NCBI RefSeq assembly: GCF_001310275.1
Contig: NZ_LGYZ01000083.1
Location: forward strand, 114,770-178,769
Direction of reading: 5' to 3'
Length of the DNA stretch: 64,000 bases
Origin: Nocardia arizonensis
GTDB taxonomy: Bacteria; Actinomycetota; Actinomycetes; Mycobacteriales; Mycobacteriaceae
The translations under genes were made by a program, and so were the position numbers. Shown here piece by piece: positions 60,788-64,000 of the stretch (its first letter is position 1; every line of letters starts with the position of its first letter). Under the pieces are notes generated by a model, which did not search any database, was not told where the DNA came from, and saw only the letters and a list, made by a program, of their open reading frames with translations.

Positions 60788-61622
60788 CCCGACGCTGGTC
60801 AGCGAGAACCTGCTGACCGACAACCCCGCGCTCTACGAGCAGACATTCCCCGACACCGGCGCACGCAACGCCCGCTTCGTCCACGACCTCGTCACACGCT
60901 TCGCCGACACCGAACCCACAGCCGACACCCGACTGCTCGACGTCGGCGCGGGCACCGGTCGGGACGCGGCGCGGCTCGCCGAGATCGGCTATCGCGTTTC
61001 CGGCGTGGATATCTCGGCCCGGATGGTCGACTACGCCCGCGCGAAGTACCGGGGACCGGATTTCCGCGTGGGCGACGCCAGAGAGGTCGAGGTGCGCGAA
61101 CCCGTCGATGTACTCACCTGCCTGGGCAGCACGCTGCTGCACCTGCACGAAACCCGCGACATCCGTACCGCGCTCACCGCGTTCCACCGATGCCTGCGCG
61201 AAGACGGACTGCTGATCATGGAGATGCGCAACGCGGCGTTTCTGCTGACCGACCGCGGCCGCCGGGAGCTGTTGGCCGAGGAGTCGACGCGTCGCATCGA
61301 ATGGGAGGGCGTCGGATACACCTCGCGCACCGTACTGTCGATCGATCTGCCCGCACAGCTGCTACGTCGACGCCGGACATGGACGTGGGACGGATGCGCG
61401 GAACCGGTAGCCCAGGACACCGCTTGGCGACTGCTTTTTCCGCAGGAACTCCGGCATCTGCTGGAGTCGTGCGGTTTCGATATCGTCGCTCTTTTCGACC
61501 GTCCCGGCCCGCTCACCGAACCGGCGTGGCCCGGCGATGGCGTACTGAGCGACCGACTCGACGACGACCGCCTGCATGTGGTGGCACGGCGAGCCCGTAC
61601 GAACCGCGCGGCCGCGCGGTGA
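60768..61622 (+). CDS. Class I SAM-dependent methyltransferase
   Basis: 284 residues from the ATG at 60768. Motif I LLDVGAGTGRDAARLAE near residue 47, acidic VSGVDISARMVDYAR, and post-motif VDVLTCLGSTLLHL fit a Methyltransf_25-type enzyme. The C-terminal region (TWDGCAEPVAQDTAWRLLFPQELRHLLE) is typical of small-molecule N- or O-methyltransferases. It would methylate the product or an intermediate. Confidence 0.83.
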   Translation: MTPTGTSPTLVSENLLTDNPALYEQTFPDTGARNARFVHDLVTRFADTEPTADTRLLDVGAGTGRDAARLAEIGYRVSGVDISARMVDYARAKYRGPDFRVGDAREVEVREPVDVLTCLGSTLLHLHETRDIRTALTAFHRCLREDGLLIMEMRNAAFLLTDRGRRELLAEESTRRIEWEGVGYTSRTVLSIDLPAQLLRRRRTWTWDGCAEPVAQDTAWRLLFPQELRHLLESCGFDIVALFDRPGPLTEPAWPGDGVLSDRLDDDRLHVVARRARTNRAAAR

Positions 61623-62551
61623 ACCCGCCACGAAAGATCGGTGTCGGCAGCGCTTTCGGCAGCTGCGGCGAGTTGCTGCAAGGAGTCACCGCCGACAATC
61701 GCGACTTCCTCGTCACCCTGCCCATCCGCGAGGGATCGGTCGCCGTCTTCGAATCCGACCCGCACAGCGCCCACGTCCGGGTATCGCCGCCGCACAAGAC
61801 GAAGGCTCTCGCGCTCGCGGAAATGATGCTGGAGACGTCGCCACGAGAACACGGCGGCCACTTGACGATCATCAGCGAATTACCCGAGGGCAAGGGGCTG
61901 GCCAGTTCCACCGCCGATCTGGTCGCCACCGCACGCGCCGTGGCCGACAGCCACGGCGCGGCGACGGACGCGGCCGAGATCGAAGCCCACCTGCGGCGCA
62001 TCGAACCCTCCGACGGCGTGATGTATCCCGGCGCGGTCGCCTTCTACCACCGAGAGGTCCGGTTGCTCTCCCGACTACAGCCCCTGCCGCCGATGACCAT
62101 CGTTCTCGGCGACGAAGGCGGACAGCTCGACACCGTCGAGTTCAACCGGCGCGACAAACCGTTCTCGTTCGCCGACACGCGCGAATACAGCGCGATGCTG
62201 GCCGAACTCACAGCCGCCATCGGCCGTGGCGACCTTGCCATGATCGGCGCCATCGCCACGCGCAGCGCGATCAAGAACTCCGCACTGCGCGAACGCCCGC
62301 ATCTGGACATGGTTACCACCGCCGCCCGGCGACTCGGCGCGCTCGGCGTGGTGGTGGCCCACAGCGGCACCACCACCGGCATCCTGCTCGCCGACGCCGA
62401 TCCCGACCGCGACCGCAAACTGGCGCAGGCGCGGGAAGTCTGCGCCGGATTCGCCGTTTCCGTCTCCGTGCACCACACCTGGCGGCCGGGACCACCGGAC
62501 TGGCCGGTCGGATCGCGGCAATCGCTGTCCGGCGCCGGGGCGAGCGCATGA
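61619..62551 (+). CDS. GHMP-family kinase (PduX/serine-threonine kinase-like)
   Basis: 310 residues from GTG, coupled to the methyltransferase. GSAFGSCGELLQG at the N-terminus and the ATP loop PEGKGLASSTADLVATARA near residue 92 match GHMP kinases, closest in layout to PduX L-threonine kinase of corrinoid assembly. VVAHSGTTTGIL is the third motif. Phosphorylating the side chain of free Ser or Thr would give the substrate for the SbnA-like enzyme four genes upstream. The link to corrinoid metabolism cannot be excluded because cobalamin riboswitches lie nearby. Confidence 0.8.
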   Translation: MNPPRKIGVGSAFGSCGELLQGVTADNRDFLVTLPIREGSVAVFESDPHSAHVRVSPPHKTKALALAEMMLETSPREHGGHLTIISELPEGKGLASSTADLVATARAVADSHGAATDAAEIEAHLRRIEPSDGVMYPGAVAFYHREVRLLSRLQPLPPMTIVLGDEGGQLDTVEFNRRDKPFSFADTREYSAMLAELTAAIGRGDLAMIGAIATRSAIKNSALRERPHLDMVTTAARRLGALGVVVAHSGTTTGILLADADPDRDRKLAQAREVCAGFAVSVSVHHTWRPGPPDWPVGSRQSLSGAGASA

Positions 62552-63354
62552 TCACCACGGACGGCGTTCACTTCGACTACGACGGTGCGACCGTACTGTC
62601 CGGGGTAGGGCTGACCGCCGCGTCCGGCACCACGCTGGGACTCATCGGCCCCAACGGTTCCGGCAAGTCGACCCTGCTGCGAGTGATCTACCGCGCGCTG
62701 CGTCCGCGCGCGGGAACGGTGCTGATCGACGGAACACCGGTCGAGTCCATGCGCGGCAAGCAGATGGCCGCCCGCCTCGCCGTGGTCACCCAGGAATCCT
62801 CGAGCGATACACCTGTCACTGTCGCGGAGATGGTGCTGCTCGGCCGGTCGCCGTGGGCGGGAGCGTTCCAGGGGTACTCCCGCGAGGACCGCGTCGTCGC
62901 CGCGGCGGCCATGCGTCGAGTAGGCGTGCGCGAGTTCGCCGACCGCAGCTTCGCCTCGCTCTCGGGCGGGGAACGCCAGCGGGTGCTGATCGCAAGGGCG
63001 CTGGCCCAGCAGGCCGACCACATCCTGCTCGACGAGCCGACCAACCACCTCGATGTCCGCTACCAACACGAACTGCTCGGGCTCGTCAGCGAATTGGCGG
63101 TCACCACGGTGATCGTGCTGCACGACCTCAATCTCGCCGCCCGCTACTGCGATCGCCTGGTACTGCTCGACCGAGGACGGATCACCGCGACGGGAACAGT
63201 CGACGAGGTCCTCACCCCGGAGGTGCTCGAGCCCGTGTACCAGGTGTCGGTGCAACGCTCGACCGCCTTCGGCTCCACCCAGTTGCTTTTCGGACCATCG
63301 CCGGCCGCGCCCGTGAACGAGACGGTCGACAGCGGGAAGGTACTGCAATCGTGA
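62548..63354 (+). CDS. ABC transporter ATP-binding protein, iron-siderophore/cobalamin type
   Basis: 268 residues from ATG. Walker A GPNGSGKST, Q-loop VTQESSS, signature LSGGERQR, Walker B ILLDEPTNHLD and H-loop VLHDLNLAARYC are intact and of the FepC/FhuC/BtuD type. It powers uptake through the FecCD-type permease that follows. A substrate-binding protein is expected beyond the window. Confidence 0.92.
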   Translation: MITTDGVHFDYDGATVLSGVGLTAASGTTLGLIGPNGSGKSTLLRVIYRALRPRAGTVLIDGTPVESMRGKQMAARLAVVTQESSSDTPVTVAEMVLLGRSPWAGAFQGYSREDRVVAAAAMRRVGVREFADRSFASLSGGERQRVLIARALAQQADHILLDEPTNHLDVRYQHELLGLVSELAVTTVIVLHDLNLAARYCDRLVLLDRGRITATGTVDEVLTPEVLEPVYQVSVQRSTAFGSTQLLFGPSPAAPVNETVDSGKVLQS

Positions 63355-64000
63355 CCACCACTCTGGCACCCCCGCCCGCCGACGATCTCGATCACGCCAC
63401 GAAACGATGGGCGACCATCGGGTGGACCACTGGACTGAGCGCGCTTCTCGTCGTCACCATCGTCGTCGCGACGGGACTGGGTCCGGTGTCGGTCCCCCCG
63501 CTGACCGTCGCCGAAATCGTGTGCCACCACATGTTCGGGTGGCCCGGCGACATCGACTGGAGCCGGGCGCACGACGCGATCGTGTGGCAGGTGCGCACCC
63601 CGAGGGTGCTGCTCGGCGCCTGCGTGGGCGCCGCACTGGCGGTGAGCGGTGTGGTGTTGCAGACCCTCATCCGCAACGCGCTGGCCGACCCGCACATCCT
63701 CGGCGTCACCTCGGGCGCTTCCACCGGCGCCGCGGTCTGCCTGCTGTTCGGCTCCACCACGGCCGCCTCCGCGGCCGCCCTCACCTCCAGTGCTTTCGTC
63801 GGCGCGGTGATCGCCACCGTCCTATTGTTCCTCGTCGCCAGGATCAACGGACAGATGACCTCCCTGCGGCTACTGCTCGGCGGCGTCACGATCGGCTACA
63901 TATTCTCCGCGGCGACCAGCTTCCTCATCTTCGCCTCGGACTCCCCCGAGGGCGCCCGCGCGGTCCTGTTCTGGCTGCTGGGCTCGCTGGGGTCGGCGGC
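63351..64000 (+). CDS. FecCD-type ABC permease (C-terminus beyond window)
   Basis: About 216 residues visible from GTG, coupled to the ATPase. VRTPRVLLGACVGAALAVSGVVLQTLIRNALADPHILGVTSGAS is the hallmark of FecCD/BtuC permeases, followed by LLLGGVTIGYIFSA. It imports metal-chelate complexes or corrinoids. As the last visible gene it completes an operon that makes, exports and reimports a chelator. Confidence 0.92.
   Translation, partial: MTTTLAPPPADDLDHATKRWATIGWTTGLSALLVVTIVVATGLGPVSVPPLTVAEIVCHHMFGWPGDIDWSRAHDAIVWQVRTPRVLLGACVGAALAVSGVVLQTLIRNALADPHILGVTSGASTGAAVCLLFGSTTAASAAALTSSAFVGAVIATVLLFLVARINGQMTSLRLLLGGVTIGYIFSAATSFLIFASDSPEGARAVLFWLLGSLGSA

Noticed and set aside
1..64000. tRNA or rRNA genes, CRISPR arrays, prophage
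   Set aside because: No cloverleaf-like sequence, spaced repeats or phage structural genes were recognised by eye; a tRNAscan or Rfam run would be decisive.

Overview
The window is about 64 kb of high-GC actinobacterial DNA. It most likely comes from a Nocardia-type member of the Mycobacteriales. The evidence is a prpR-prpDBC methylcitrate locus of the mycobacterial kind, dense ATGA-coupled operons, GTG/TTG starts behind purine-rich ribosome sites, and a secreted protein of a type I associate with Nocardia. No rRNA, tRNA or CRISPR array was seen.

Left flank (1-11.6 kb): a truncated secreted esterase lipoprotein; a TetR regulator with a palindrome and a zinc-type dehydrogenase; a small membrane protein/lipoprotein pair; a P1B-type ATPase fused to a hemerythrin domain; a methyltransferase; and a two-gene unit of a large P-loop NTPase and a membrane-anchored type 1 periplasmic-binding-fold protein.

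Middle (about 11.9-46.7 kb): a large biosynthetic gene cluster. A three-gene ABC exporter faces away from a tightly coupled operon of HIT-like protein, B12-type radical SAM enzyme, LpxL-like protein, DinB/MPI-fold protein, APH-type kinase, methyltransferase and DUF402 protein. Next come homoserine dehydrogenase, a group-D-like flavin enzyme, a PIG-L deacetylase, a HAD phosphatase, an NRPS with adenylation and carrier domains, a free-standing condensation enzyme and a frameshifted P450. On the minus strand lie a PUFA-synthase-like polyketide system (KS-AT-ACP-KR-DH plus a separate FabA-like dehydratase protein), an SGNH hydrolase and a flavoprotein, followed by a thioesterase, an acyl-CoA-ligase-like protein, an alpha/beta hydrolase and a second HAD enzyme. 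Together these suggest an iteratively made acyl chain joined to an amino acid, then methylated and oxidised. An IS701-like transposase remnant sits at the right edge.

Right part (47.5-53.8 kb): prpC, prpB and prpD, with the divergent regulator prpR. A well-formed cobalamin riboswitch lies upstream of prpR, which suggests that B12 status selects between the methylcitrate and methylmalonyl routes for propionyl-CoA. A second cobalamin riboswitch points the other way and has no intact gene behind it.

Right end (54.4-64 kb): a secreted protein and a nine-gene ATGA-coupled operon that runs off the window, each preceded by a similar Zur/Fur-like box. The operon encodes ATP-grasp ligase, DUF364-like protein, SbnA/CysK-like PLP enzyme, enolase-superfamily epimerase, MFS exporter, methyltransferase, GHMP kinase and an FecCD/FepC-type importer. 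It looks like a complete make-export-reimport system for a small metallophore made without an NRPS, and it is the strongest candidate here for an undescribed system.
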